27,135 nucleotides of DNA from an uncultured Clostridia bacterium (GCA_948891265.1 CAQUBD010000024.1:1-27135), one strand, 5' to 3'; counted from the first letter of the stretch, positions 8,936 through 17,690 are shown. A program made the numbers and translations. Notes: generated from the sequence alone by a model not told the origin.

Positions 8936-9289
8936 GCGGATTTTAAAATGTTATTAATGTCCGCTTTTGTTCTGTTATAGGAAAAATCGCAGATTTTCCT
9001 ATAACATCAAACATTGTACACAATTTTACTATTGTAAAATTGGCACACGAACAAAGACGCGGATTTAAAAATGCTTAAAACAGAAACAATGTTATTAATG
9101 TCCGCTTTTGTTCTGTTATAGGAAAGTTTTATTTATGCATAAATATTTAATTATATCTTCCATAAACTTTCCTATAATAGAAATACATTCCACAGAAAAA
9201 TTGCTAAGCAATTTTTCGCGGGCGAACAAAGACGAGGCATGAAAAGTAATTTAAAAGGTCTGAGAATTTTAATCATGCCTCTTTTGTTC
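8936..9289. repeat. Tandem array of intergenic hairpins
   Basis: The 609-base gap between genes (8921-9529) holds no open frame I trust. It holds an array. Type A hairpins: 8936-8972 (GCGGA/TCCGC), 9049-9113 (GAACAAAGACGCGGA with TCCGCTTTTGTTC) and 9224-9289 (GAACAAAGACGAGGCATGA with TCATGCCTCTTTTGTTC). Type B hairpins: 8974-9005 (GTTATAGGAAAA, 12-bp perfect) and 9116-9177 (TTATAGGAAAGTTT, 14-bp perfect). Small hairpins lie at 9023-9040 and 9195-9217. A 22-base segment GTTATTAATGTCCGCTTTTG+TT is identical at 8950 and 9091, 141 bases apart, and recurs alone at 12654. The first unit can terminate the ATPase transcript. Confidence 0.75.
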
Positions 9290-9396
9290 TATAGAAATAA
9301 GCTTCATATTTATGCTTTTTAGTGTATAAGATTTGGATGTAATAAGAAAAATGTCGAATTTTGCGGTCGATTTTTACATAAAAATTTAAAAATTAA

Positions 9397-9425
9397 TTGA
9401 CATGAAACAAATATGAAGTTATAAT
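9397..9425 (+). promoter_or_regulatory. Consensus promoter of the Rpn-like gene
   Basis: TTGACA (9397-9402), 17 bases, TATAAT (9420-9425): a perfect sigma-A consensus. It leaves a leader of about 100 nt before the ATG at 9530. Confidence 0.8.
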
Positions 9426-9529
9426 TTAGTAAAATTTTTAAATCAATAAATTTTCAATCAAAGAATAATTAGATCTAATTAAATTCCAATATAAAACAAA
9501 TAGAAAGATGGGAGGTGAGAGCAATTTAA

Positions 9530-10162
9530 ATGAATACAAAATTTGTGTCCAACAGTAATTATGTTCTTAGAAAAGTATTAAATAATGAAGATTGCTTAGA
9601 TATTATTAAAGATTTTATAGAGTCAATTTTAAATATAAATATAGAAGAAATAGAATTAAATCCATATTTGAAAAAAAGAGAAAAATATTTGCCTAAAGAG
9701 GAGAATTTTGGAATAGTAGATGTAAGAGTAAGAACAGATGAAAATGAAGAAATAAATGTAGGTATACAATTTATAGACGGAATGTATATACAAACGAAAA
9801 TGCTAATGTATTATGCTCAAATACATTTAAATCAGCTAGAATATGATGAGGAAAGGGAATTTGCAAGGACAATAACTATAAACTTATTAGATTTTAAATA
9901 CTTTACATCACAAGAATATTTGAAAGTTATAAAGATAAAATCTAATGAAATATATGTAAATGTAGAAGAAGTGGAATTATATGTAATAGAGTTACCTAAA
10001 TTTGATTATACAAAAAATATAGGTAGAAGGGAACAATGGATAATATATTTAAAAGGATATGAAAATAAAGAAATAATAGAAGAAATAAAAAATACTAATA
10101 AAAATATAAAGCTACTGGATGAATTAATTGAAAAATATTGGTTAGAAGAAAAAATGGAATAA
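9530..10162 (+). CDS. Rpn/PD-(D/E)XK nuclease-family transposase-like protein
   Basis: This 210-aa protein resembles the PD-(D/E)XK family transposases of Firmicutes, related to Rpn recombination-promoting nucleases. The N-terminal FVSNSNYVLRKVLNNED and IIKDFIESILN match the usual start, and FGIVDVRVRT followed by EEINVGIQF matches the D...ExQ core. The expected catalytic Glu in the last motif (normally I-E-I-Q) is Gly here, so nuclease activity may be lost. At 210 aa it is shorter than the usual 270-320, with no frameshift seen, so it reads as an intact short form. GGAGGTGA at 9511-9518 lies 11 bases before the ATG. It has a consensus promoter and follows the hairpin array. Family assignment is moderately sure. 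Confidence 0.65.
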   Translation: MNTKFVSNSNYVLRKVLNNEDCLDIIKDFIESILNINIEEIELNPYLKKREKYLPKEENFGIVDVRVRTDENEEINVGIQFIDGMYIQTKMLMYYAQIHLNQLEYDEEREFARTITINLLDFKYFTSQEYLKVIKIKSNEIYVNVEEVELYVIELPKFDYTKNIGRREQWIIYLKGYENKEIIEEIKNTNKNIKLLDELIEKYWLEEKME

Positions 10163-10164
10163 AC

Positions 10165-10192
10165 AAAATTAGAGGTTAAAAATAACCTCTAA
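10165..10192. terminator. Bidirectional terminator between convergent genes
   Basis: TTAGAGGTTA (10169-10178) and TAACCTCTAA (10183-10192) form a perfect 10-bp stem with an AAAA loop. On the minus strand the stem is followed by TTTTGTTT, so it serves the transpeptidase gene best; the plus-strand tail is weak. Confidence 0.8.
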
Positions 10193-10211
10193 CTTTGAAT
10201 AAAAATAACTA

Positions 10212-12503
10212 TTAATGAGATGTGCTAGAAGATTGCCTTAATGTAACTTTTACAACAGTACCAGCATCAACTTGAGAACCTTTTGGAGGATCTTGAGATG
10301 TTACAATACCTTTACCATCGGTACTTATATTTAAATTAGAATTTCTTAATTCAGTTGTTGCTTGGTACAAGCTTTTTCCAGTTAAATCAGGTACAGTAGT
10401 AGAAACTTTTACATTTTGATCATATAGCATAACTAGAGAATTTTTTAGTAATGATACTCCAGGCTTTGGAACTTGATCAATAACGAGAGTACTATTTTTA
10501 TCATTTGAAGTAGATATTTTTGTACTAAATCCAGCATCTTTAAGTACTTTTTCAGCTTCTGCAATAGTTTTATTTCTAATTTCAGGAACAGTAATCAAAT
10601 TAACATTTTCTGTAGAAGATTCATCAGAAGGAATATCTAAATAAGGTAGAATGTCAGTTAACATTTGGGAAACTACAGGCCCTGCTAATGTACCACCTTG
10701 GTGATTGCTTTTTGGAGGCTTATATAATGTAAGTAATAAGACAATTTGAGTATCCTCGATAGGAGAGATAGCGACATATGAAGCAACATAACCATCAATA
10801 TCTTCTCTACCATCTCTTGGCTCAGATGTACCAGTTTTTCCACCTACAGTATATCCAGTGACATCACCTCTCCAGCCAGAGCCTGATTCTACAACATATT
10901 GCATCATAGATTTAACTGCTGAAGCTGTTTCAGCAGAAATAACTTGTCTAACTTCTTCAGTAGGTATTTCTGTTATAGCTCCTGTATCGGTATTTGTAAT
11001 TGACTTAACAATTCTAGGTTTAACTAAAGTACCATTATTAGCAACTGCTGATATTGCGGTAGCCATTTGCAATGGAGTGATGCTAAATCTTTGACCAAAT
11101 GACATAGTAGCTCTTTCAATTGGAATTACAGTAGATTCATCTTTAAATATGGAAGTTCCTTCACCAGATAAAGAGATACCAGTTTTATCAAATAGCCCAA
11201 AAGCTTTATAATACTTATATAAAGTACTAGTACCAACTCGTGAACCTAATTGTATAAAAGCAGGATTACAAGAGTTCCCCAAAGCTTGTGTTAGTGTTTG
11301 ATATCCATGTGGATTATCTGCCCAGCATTTAACAGTAATGCCAGTTACATTTTCAGCTCCAGAACAATAAAAGTCACTAGCCTTGTCAGGAGTTGTAATT
11401 CCTTCTTCTAACGCAGCAGATGCAGTAATAACTTTAAATACAGAACCTGGTTCATACAATTCAGAAACAGATTTATTAGACCACATTTTATATATAGCAG
11501 AAACCTTTTCTTTAGAGTCCAATGAATCATAAGTTTTAGAAAGATAATCATTAGGTGTAAAAGGTTGATTTAGGTCATAGTTTGGATATGTTGCCATTGC
11601 CAATATGTCACCAGTCTTTGGATTCATAACAATACAACTACCACCATTTTCGATATTATTATTTTCAACGGCTTGTTTTAAATATTTCTCAACAATAGTT
11701 TGAATCTTTAAATCAATAGTAAGAGTTAGATCACTACCATTTTCAGCAGGTATATATGTTTTTTCTGCATTAGGAATTTCTTCTTGACTAGCACTTTTTG
11801 AACTAATAATTTTACCAGGAGTACCAGATAAAGTAGAATCCCAACTAAATTCAATACCAGCTAATCCCTGATTATCACTACCACATGAACCCAATACTTG
11901 AGACAAAACAGTAGATCCAGGATAATATCTTTTAGTGTCTTCATCTATATTTATACCAACATAAATGTCATTATCTTTCATCCAATTTCTTAAAATATCT
12001 ACTTTATCTTGTTCAACTTTTTTTATTATCGTTTCTACTTGAGAAGTACTATTAACTTTTGAAAGGATTTCTTCATAGTCAAGTTCAAATATTTCAGAGA
12101 AAGCTTTTGCAACTTTTTCCTTTAATACTCTAGTTTTATCAGAATTTCCAGAAACTTTAATTTTATTAGGGTTTATTGTTATAGTATCAACAGAAGCACT
12201 TGTAGCTAAAACTTTTCCAGTTGAATCATATATAGAGCCTCTTTTAGGACTAATAATTTGATTTATAGATTGTTGGTTATATGCAAGTTCTTTTAAATGA
12301 CCACCTTGAAAAAATTGTATAAAGCCGATTCTACATATTAATAAAATAAAAATTAAAATAACTACTATAAATATTAATTTTAATTTTTTTATATATATAA
12401 AATTTTGGGAATTAAAGTCTTTATTTATTCTTACAATTTGTGCAGTTTTTTTACTTTTTACAGGGTATTTTTGTTTTTTATTCATATTTTTTTTATTATT
12501 CAA
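10212..12503 (-). CDS. SpoVD/PBP2-like transpeptidase with two PASTA domains
   Basis: This class B penicillin-binding protein cross-links peptidoglycan outside the membrane. In order: a basic cytoplasmic N-terminus, one membrane anchor (IFIVVILIFILLICRIGF), the PBP dimerisation domain, a transpeptidase domain with SVFK near 354 (catalytic Ser), SCN near 411 and KTGT near 556, then two PASTA domains starting VPEIRNKTIAEAE and VPDLTGKSLYQAT. Architecture fits SpoVD (spore cortex) or a division PBP2x; two PASTA repeats do not decide. I chose the TTG at 12503: GAGTGGTGG precedes it by 5 bases, whereas the ATG at 12539 has no ribosome site and lies directly under the -10 box, so it would fall outside the transcript. 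No mraY, ftsL or spoVE neighbour is present. Confidence 0.9.
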   Translation of the reverse strand: MNNKKNMNKKQKYPVKSKKTAQIVRINKDFNSQNFIYIKKLKLIFIVVILIFILLICRIGFIQFFQGGHLKELAYNQQSINQIISPKRGSIYDSTGKVLATSASVDTITINPNKIKVSGNSDKTRVLKEKVAKAFSEIFELDYEEILSKVNSTSQVETIIKKVEQDKVDILRNWMKDNDIYVGINIDEDTKRYYPGSTVLSQVLGSCGSDNQGLAGIEFSWDSTLSGTPGKIISSKSASQEEIPNAEKTYIPAENGSDLTLTIDLKIQTIVEKYLKQAVENNNIENGGSCIVMNPKTGDILAMATYPNYDLNQPFTPNDYLSKTYDSLDSKEKVSAIYKMWSNKSVSELYEPGSVFKVITASAALEEGITTPDKASDFYCSGAENVTGITVKCWADNPHGYQTLTQALGNSCNPAFIQLGSRVGTSTLYKYYKAFGLFDKTGISLSGEGTSIFKDESTVIPIERATMSFGQRFSITPLQMATAISAVANNGTLVKPRIVKSITNTDTGAITEIPTEEVRQVISAETASAVKSMMQYVVESGSGWRGDVTGYTVGGKTGTSEPRDGREDIDGYVASYVAISPIEDTQIVLLLTLYKPPKSNHQGGTLAGPVVSQMLTDILPYLDIPSDESSTENVNLITVPEIRNKTIAEAEKVLKDAGFSTKISTSNDKNSTLVIDQVPKPGVSLLKNSLVMLYDQNVKVSTTVPDLTGKSLYQATTELRNSNLNISTDGKGIVTSQDPPKGSQVDAGTVVKVTLRQSSSTSH

Positions 12504-12539
12504 TATTTCCACCACTCTTTTGTTTAATATCTTAAGCAT

Positions 12540-12568
12540 ATTTTACATTAAAAAGTTAAAAAAAGCAA
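12540..12568 (-). promoter_or_regulatory. Promoter of the transpeptidase gene
   Basis: On the minus strand TTGCTT (12563-12568), 17 bases, TAAAAT (12540-12545). Transcription would start near 12533, about 30 nt before the TTG start codon. Confidence 0.6.
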
Positions 12569-12653
12569 TAAAATTATTTCTAAATTATGGTTTGTTTGAA
12601 AGTTATGGTGGTATATATGACCACGAATTTGTAATGTTTAAACTAGAAAAAAC

Positions 12654-12675
12654 GTTATTAATGTCCGCTTTTGTT
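12654..12675. repeat. Solo half-copy of the 8950/9091 repeat
   Basis: These 22 bases are identical to 8950-8971 and 9091-9112. The left GCGGA arm that makes the hairpin in the other copies is missing here. The 180-base gap around it (12541-12720) also holds a short hairpin GTGGTATATATGACCAC. Confidence 0.7.
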
Positions 12676-12699
12676 TGAGGATAATAGCTAAAATATAAG
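12671..12699 (+). promoter_or_regulatory. Candidate comM promoter using the repeat
   Basis: TTGTTT (12671-12676) lies in the end of the solo repeat, 17 bases before TATAAG (12694-12699). The -10 is imperfect, so this is tentative. Confidence 0.4.
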
Positions 12700-12720
12700 C
12701 TTATAAATGAAAGGAGAAAT

Positions 12721-14259
12721 ATGATTTCAAATATAAAAACAATTTCACTAAACGGAATAGATGGGAATTTAATAGAAGTACAAACAGATATAAGTGGAGG
12801 ACTTCCTAACTTCGAAATAGTAGGACTCCCAGATACAAGTGTAAAAGAATCAAAAGAGAGAATAAAATCAGCAATTAAAAATTCAAATATAGAATTTCCA
12901 AGTAGAAGAATTATAATTAATTTAGCCCCTGCTAGTACAAAAAAAGAAGGGAGTAAATACGATTTACCTATTGCAATAGGTATTTTAAAGGCTTTAAATG
13001 AAATATTAGAAGAAAGTTTAGAGAATACAATATTTATAGGAGAGCTATCTTTAGATGGAAAAATAAATAGAATAAACGGAATATTGCCTATGTGTATAGA
13101 AGCTAAGAATTTAGGAATAAGAAGGGTGATTCTTCCAAAGACTAATGAAAGAGAAGCTGCTGTTGTAAATGGATTAGAAGTAATAGGAGTGAAGAATTTA
13201 AAGGAAACAGTTGAGTATCTAAATAAACAAATAAATATAGAGAATGCTAAAATTGATATTATAGAAATGTTTAATAGAACAAATAAGGAAGAAGTAGATT
13301 TTTCAGAAGTAAAGGGTCAAGAAAATGTAAGAAGAGCATTAGAAATAGCAGCTGCAGGAGGACATAATTGTCTACTAATAGGACCACCAGGTGCTGGTAA
13401 AACTATGATTGCAAAGAGAATTCCAACAATATTGCCAGATTTAACATTTGAAGAGGCACTAGAAGTAACAAAGATACATAGCATATCTGGAATATTAAAT
13501 AATGATATAGGAATAGTAACCAAAAGACCTTTTAGGAGCCCACATCATACAATATCTCCAACGTCAATGATTGGAGGAGGTAAAATTCCAAAACCTGGAG
13601 AGATAAGCTTAGCACATAATGGAGTATTGTTTTTAGATGAATTACCAGAGTTTAATAGAAATACACTAGAGGTATTAAGAGGTCCATTAGAAGATGGAAA
13701 TGTGACAATATCAAGATTATATTCAAAAGTAACATACCCATCTAATTTTATGCTAATTGCAAGTATGAATCCATGCCCATGTGGTTATTATGGAAGTATT
13801 GAAAAAGAATGTCAATGTTCAAAAGTATCAATAGATAGATATTTGAATAGAATTAGTGGACCATTATTAGATAGGATAGATTTACATGTTGAAGTTAAGC
13901 CAGTAAAATATGAAAAACTAAATTCAGAGAACAGGATAGAAAATTCAAAACAAATAAAGGAAAGAGTGAATAGTGCAAGAAGGATTCAATATTTAAGGTA
14001 CAAAGATGTAAATATATTTTCAAATTCTGAGTTGACTCCAAAGATGATAGAGAAATATTGTATATTAAATTATGAATGTAAAAAAATATTAGAAATAGCT
14101 TTCAATAAGCTAGGACTAAGTGCAAGAGCATATACAAGAATTTTAAAAGTTGCTAGAACAATAGCAGATTTAGATAATGAAAGAAATATACAAAAGCAAC
14201 ATTTAGCAGAAGCAATTCAATATAGAAGTTTAGATAGGAAGTATGGAGATAAATTTTAG
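12721..14259 (+). CDS. comM: ComM/YifB-family AAA+ ATPase
   Basis: This 512-aa Mg-chelatase-like ATPase matches the YifB/ComM family; ComM is a branch-migration helicase that helps integrate transformed DNA. The N-terminal Lon-protease-like fold has GGLPNFEIVGLPDTSVKESK near residues 27-46. The AAA+ core has Walker A GPPGAGKT at 221-228, FRSPHHTIS, Walker B VLFLDELPEFN near 302-312 and a Cys cluster MNPCPCGYYG. The C-terminal Mg_chelatase_C region ends in LDRKYGD. Length is typical (about 505). GAAAGGAG lies just upstream of the ATG. Immediately downstream come dprA and yraN, a common neighbourhood in Firmicutes, pointing to a transformation and recombination role. Confidence 0.95.
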   Translation: MISNIKTISLNGIDGNLIEVQTDISGGLPNFEIVGLPDTSVKESKERIKSAIKNSNIEFPSRRIIINLAPASTKKEGSKYDLPIAIGILKALNEILEESLENTIFIGELSLDGKINRINGILPMCIEAKNLGIRRVILPKTNEREAAVVNGLEVIGVKNLKETVEYLNKQINIENAKIDIIEMFNRTNKEEVDFSEVKGQENVRRALEIAAAGGHNCLLIGPPGAGKTMIAKRIPTILPDLTFEEALEVTKIHSISGILNNDIGIVTKRPFRSPHHTISPTSMIGGGKIPKPGEISLAHNGVLFLDELPEFNRNTLEVLRGPLEDGNVTISRLYSKVTYPSNFMLIASMNPCPCGYYGSIEKECQCSKVSIDRYLNRISGPLLDRIDLHVEVKPVKYEKLNSENRIENSKQIKERVNSARRIQYLRYKDVNIFSNSELTPKMIEKYCILNYECKKILEIAFNKLGLSARAYTRILKVARTIADLDNERNIQKQHLAEAIQYRSLDRKYGDKF

Positions 14260-14294
14260 AGATATTTATTAAAAAAAATAGAGATGGAGATTTT

Positions 14295-15171
14295 ATGAGA
14301 ATAAGTATATATGATAAAGAATATCCAGAACAGTTAAAAAAAATAAGAAAACCGCCAGAACAATTGTATTTAGAGGGGAATATAGAATTGCTGAATACAT
14401 ATGGAATAGCAGTAATTGGATCAAGAGATAATACAAAATATGGAGAAAAAATGGCAAAAAAGTTTGCAAGAGAATTAAGTTTAAAGGGATTAACAATAAT
14501 AAGTGGAATGGCAGAAGGAATAGATAGTTTTGCACATATGCGGAAGTATAGAAACAACAGGTAATACAATAGCAGTATTACCAAGTGGACTAAAAAATAT
14601 ATATCCAAAGGAAAATATAGATTTATATAATAAAATATTGGAGAATAATGGGCTTATAGTAACAGAATATGAAGATAATGAAGAAGGAACTTCAGAAAGA
14701 TTTTTAGAGAGGAATAGAATTGTAAGTGGTTTGGCAATAGGAACATTAGTAATAGAAGGAGGGTATAGAAGTGGCACAAGTATAACTGCTAATTTAACAA
14801 AGAGAGAGGGTAAAAAGGTATTTTGTATCCCTTCAAATTTGGATAGTAATAAAGGGATAACTCCAAATAGATTAATAAAGGAAGGAGGATTTTTAGTAAC
14901 AAGAGTAGAAGATATAATAAGTGAGTACCCAGAAATACATTTTATAGAAAAGAATATAAAAAAAACACGAAAAAAAATAAATATAGACAATTTTATTAGC
15001 AAAGAATATGAAAATATTTATAAGGTATTAGATGAAGAAAAATTAATTCATGTAAATGAAATTTCTAAAAAACTAAATATTCCTACAAAAGAAGTAAACT
15101 ATAAATTGATGATGTTAGAATTAGAAGGTAGAATAGTGTCATTTCCGGGAAACAATTATAAAAGAAAATGA
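14295..15171 (+). pseudogene. dprA: DNA-processing protein DprA, interrupted by one frameshift
   Basis: DprA loads RecA onto incoming single-stranded DNA during transformation. Two frames together give a normal 291-aa DprA. Frame one (to 14564) has IAVIGSRDNTKYG and ISGMAEGIDSFAH of the Rossmann fold. Frame two carries GNTIAVLPSGLKNIYP, ERNRIVSGLA, EGGYRSGTSITA and the C-terminal winged helix (VNEISKKLNIPTKEV). Between them H and G should be one residue apart; here four bases lie between, so one base is extra. Removing C14541 gives H-M-G-S-I-E-T-T-G, a clean fit. The zero-frame codon at the break is CGG. GGAGA precedes the ATG, and the end overlaps yraN by ATGA, so the operon is otherwise intact. 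Error, mutation or +1 frameshifting are all possible. Confidence 0.88.
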
Positions 15172-15527
15172 AAATACATATAAAAAGAGATTTGGGAAAT
15201 AATGGAGAAAAAATTGCAGTAAAATATTTAGAAAGAATAGAATATGAGATTTTGAAACGAAATTTTTATTGCAGACAAGGAGAAATAGATATAATAGCAA
15301 AAGATAAAAATGAAATTGTTTTTATTGAGGTTAAGACCAGAACTAATAATTATTTTGGTAATCCTTCAGATGCTGTAAATGCTATAAAACAAAAACATAT
15401 GTATAAGGCTGCTAAATATTTTTTATATAAAATGGATTGGCTAGATTTATTTATTAGGTTTGATGTTATTGAAGTATGGCTTGCAAATGGAAAATTTAAT
15501 GTAAATCATATAAAACAAATCATGTAA
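15168..15527 (+). CDS. yraN: UPF0102 family protein YraN
   Basis: This 119-aa protein of the YraN/UPF0102 family has a restriction-endonuclease-like fold. The PD-(D/E)XK core is clear: GEIDIIAKDKNEIVFIEVKT with the spaced Asp, Glu and Lys, preceded by GEKIAVKYLER and followed by DAVNAIKQKHMYKAAKYFL. Its biological role is unsettled. The ATG overlaps the dprA stop by four bases (ATGA), so it is translationally coupled to dprA in the comM-dprA-yraN cluster. Length is standard. Confidence 0.93.
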   Translation: MKIHIKRDLGNNGEKIAVKYLERIEYEILKRNFYCRQGEIDIIAKDKNEIVFIEVKTRTNNYFGNPSDAVNAIKQKHMYKAAKYFLYKMDWLDLFIRFDVIEVWLANGKFNVNHIKQIM

Positions 15528-15626
15528 AGTTCAATATTATGTAATTTTTAAGTTTCAATTCTTTAAAATTATAACTTTTAAGTTTGAATATGTATAAAAA
15601 AACAGAAAGTTAAATATGCAATTTAC

Positions 15627-15655
15627 TTGAAAATACGATAAAGTGCTGATATAAT
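15627..15655 (+). promoter_or_regulatory. Promoter of rsmA
   Basis: TTGAAA (15627-15632), 17 bases, TATAAT (15650-15655), 24 bases before the rsmA ATG. The 150-base gap upstream also has a direct repeat TTTTAAGTTTSAAT at about 15546 and 15577. Confidence 0.7.
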
Positions 15656-15679
15656 AAAAATAGTTAAAGAGGAGAGTAT

Positions 15680-16534
15680 ATGGAAAGTATTTTTGATGAA
15701 ACAAAATTTATAATGAAAAAATATAATATAAAGGCAAATAAAAGTCTTGGACAGAACTTTTTGATAAGTGAAGAAGTAGTAGAGAAAATAGTAAATTGCA
15801 GCAATATAAACAAAGAAGATTTAATAATAGAGATTGGACCTGGCTTAGGAACATTAACAAAGATTTTATTAGAAAAAGCGGGAAAAGTAATATGTATTGA
15901 ACTAGATACAAATATGTTAAAAATATTAGAAGATAGATTTTCGTTATATGATAATTTCAAAATTATAAATAACGACATTTTAAAAGTTGATTTAAAAGAA
16001 TTAATAAAAATTGAGAAGGCTAAAGGACAAATAAAAAATGTAAAAGTAGTTGCAAATTTACCTTATTATATAACTACTCCTATAATAATGAAGCTGTTAG
16101 AAGAAGAACTGGACTTAGAAAGTATTACTGTAATGATACAGAAAGAAGTTGCAGATAGACTAATTGCAATTCCAGGACAAAAGAATACAGGGGCAATAAC
16201 ATATTCAGTATATTATTATGCAATATCAGAAGACATATTAGAAGTTCCAAATAATTCATTTATACCTGAACCTGAAGTTACCTCAAAAGTAATAAAATTA
16301 AATATAAGAAAAAAATCAATTGTTAATCCAAAAAATAAAGAAGAAATGTTTAGAATAATAAAATGTGCATTCATGCAGAAAAGAAAGACATTGTTAAATT
16401 CATTAACTAATAGTAAGATTTTTAATTGTAAACAGCAAGGAATTGATATTCTAAGATCCTTAGATATAAGTGAAAACGTAAGACCAGAAGAATTGACATT
16501 AGAGCAATTTTCAGAAATATCAGATAATTTGTAA
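15680..16534 (+). CDS. rsmA: 16S rRNA (adenine(1518)-N6/adenine(1519)-N6)-dimethyltransferase
   Basis: RsmA (KsgA) dimethylates two adjacent adenines in the 3' loop of helix 45 of 16S rRNA, a late checkpoint of 30S assembly. The 284-aa protein shows the family order: SLGQNFL near 20, SAM-binding motif I EIGPGLGTLT near 53, the acidic IELDTN near 74, and the catalytic NLPYYITTPI near 125. A helical C-terminal domain holds FIPEPEVTSKV and FMQKRKTLLNSL. GAGGAGAG lies just before the ATG. It has its own promoter and may be followed by read-through into the sortase, which also has a promoter. Confidence 0.96.
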   Translation: MESIFDETKFIMKKYNIKANKSLGQNFLISEEVVEKIVNCSNINKEDLIIEIGPGLGTLTKILLEKAGKVICIELDTNMLKILEDRFSLYDNFKIINNDILKVDLKELIKIEKAKGQIKNVKVVANLPYYITTPIIMKLLEEELDLESITVMIQKEVADRLIAIPGQKNTGAITYSVYYYAISEDILEVPNNSFIPEPEVTSKVIKLNIRKKSIVNPKNKEEMFRIIKCAFMQKRKTLLNSLTNSKIFNCKQQGIDILRSLDISENVRPEELTLEQFSEISDNL

Positions 16535-16541
16535 AAAAATA

Positions 16542-16570
16542 TTTAAAAAAATATTCATATATGTTATAAT
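16542..16570 (+). promoter_or_regulatory. Promoter of the sortase gene
   Basis: TTTAAA (16542-16547), 17 bases, TATAAT (16565-16570). TAAGGAGG then precedes the ATG at 16601. Confidence 0.55.
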
Positions 16571-16600
16571 AAAAAAGAAGAATTATGTAAGGAGGTTAGA

Positions 16601-17374
16601 ATGAATCAAATCTTAGTAACAAAAAAATTATATATAACGCCAGAATTAAAAAGAAAAAAAAAGATATATAAATTTGATTTTATTTTATCAATATTTTTAG
16701 TATGTGTTCTAACATCTTTATATATTTATGCAGAATATGATAGAAATAAAAGTGAAGCAACATCACAAGAAATATTAGAAGAAATGAATCAAATTTTAGC
16801 CTCTGCAACACAAGAAGATACTACAATAGCACATGATGACATACTTTTAGTAGTATTGGATGGAGCACAAGAAGATTATACAGGGATAGAAGAAATTAAA
16901 GAAGAAGTTAATATCGCTAAAATAAATGAGCAAGCAGCAGTCGAAACAACTTCAAGTGGATATAAATACAGAAAAATAGCTGTAGTAAATATTCCAAAAA
17001 TTGGGGTTAATTATGCAGTATTGCAAGGAGAAAATGGTAGTCTAGAGGAAATAGAAGCATTATTAAAGATATCACCTGTAAAGTATCACGGGTATGAGCC
17101 AAATGAGGTAGGTAATTTTTGTATAGTAGGACATAACTATAGAAATAGTAAATTCTTTAGTAAAGTATTAAATTTAGGAATAGGAGACACTGTAGAGTTA
17201 ACAGACTTATCAGGAAGAACAATTACATATGAAGTATATGATAAACATACTGTTGTCCCAGAAGATACAAGTGATACTACCCAATTGACTGGTGGAAGAA
17301 AAGAAGTGACTTTGATAACATGTACAAATGATAGTTCTCAAAGAGTTATAGTTAAATGTAAAGAAATAAAATAG
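16601..17374 (+). CDS. Sortase
   Basis: This 257-aa sortase cleaves a sorting motif in exported proteins and links them to cell-wall or pilin acceptors. It is anchored by one N-terminal helix (FILSIFLVCVLTSLYIYA, about 27-44) and has an acidic stalk of about 85 residues. The catalytic domain has IPKIGVNYAVLQG, the catalytic His in CIVGHNYRN, the catalytic Cys in TLITCTND and the Arg in QRVIVKCK. The TLxTC form and single N-terminal anchor fit class D, though class assignment by eye is uncertain. TAAGGAGG supports the start. No LPXTG-type substrate is next to it. Confidence 0.88.
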   Translation: MNQILVTKKLYITPELKRKKKIYKFDFILSIFLVCVLTSLYIYAEYDRNKSEATSQEILEEMNQILASATQEDTTIAHDDILLVVLDGAQEDYTGIEEIKEEVNIAKINEQAAVETTSSGYKYRKIAVVNIPKIGVNYAVLQGENGSLEEIEALLKISPVKYHGYEPNEVGNFCIVGHNYRNSKFFSKVLNLGIGDTVELTDLSGRTITYEVYDKHTVVPEDTSDTTQLTGGRKEVTLITCTNDSSQRVIVKCKEIK

Positions 17375-17430
17375 TATCAAATAAAAGAATCTCTTCATAT
17401 AATATAACAAAAATATATGGGGGGATTTTT

Positions 17431-17690
17431 TTGGCAAAAATATTAGTTTTTAATAATGATACAGATAGAATGGAAACATATTATAGAGGAGAATCAGAGC
17501 CAATGCCATATAACACAAATGGCACATTACGAGTAAGAGAATTTAGAGGGGCAAGTAAATCAAATATCTTATGGACAACTAAAAGAACAATGCAAAGTTG
17601 GAATAGCCAAAGATATATATATGGAGCACCAATACCAGTAGGTTTTGCATTTAAAAGGCCATATGAAGGCGGACATGGGAATCAGAGTCA
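17431..17690 (+). pseudogene. N-terminal part of a split M15-type peptidase
   Basis: This is the first 86 codons of a gene cut in two by the mobile element. Translation starts at TTG 17431 after GGGGGG at 17419-17424. The protein has VRGFRGA-like and APIPVGFAFKRPYEGGHG segments typical of the front half of M15/DUF882 D,D-carboxypeptidase-like enzymes. It ends at N-Q-S, just before the zinc-binding His. Joined to 22375 the frame continues Q-H-Y-A-G-V-S-F-D through 226 codons in total. In the present arrangement it runs on into element DNA for 16 foreign codons (HDLQHTVEHIKICNRR) to a stop at 17739, giving a 102-aa product lacking all zinc ligands. Confidence 0.85.

Noticed and set aside
8936..9289. 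CRISPR array
   Set aside because: Repeats are palindromic, unequal in length and irregularly spaced, with no uniform spacers and no cas genes.
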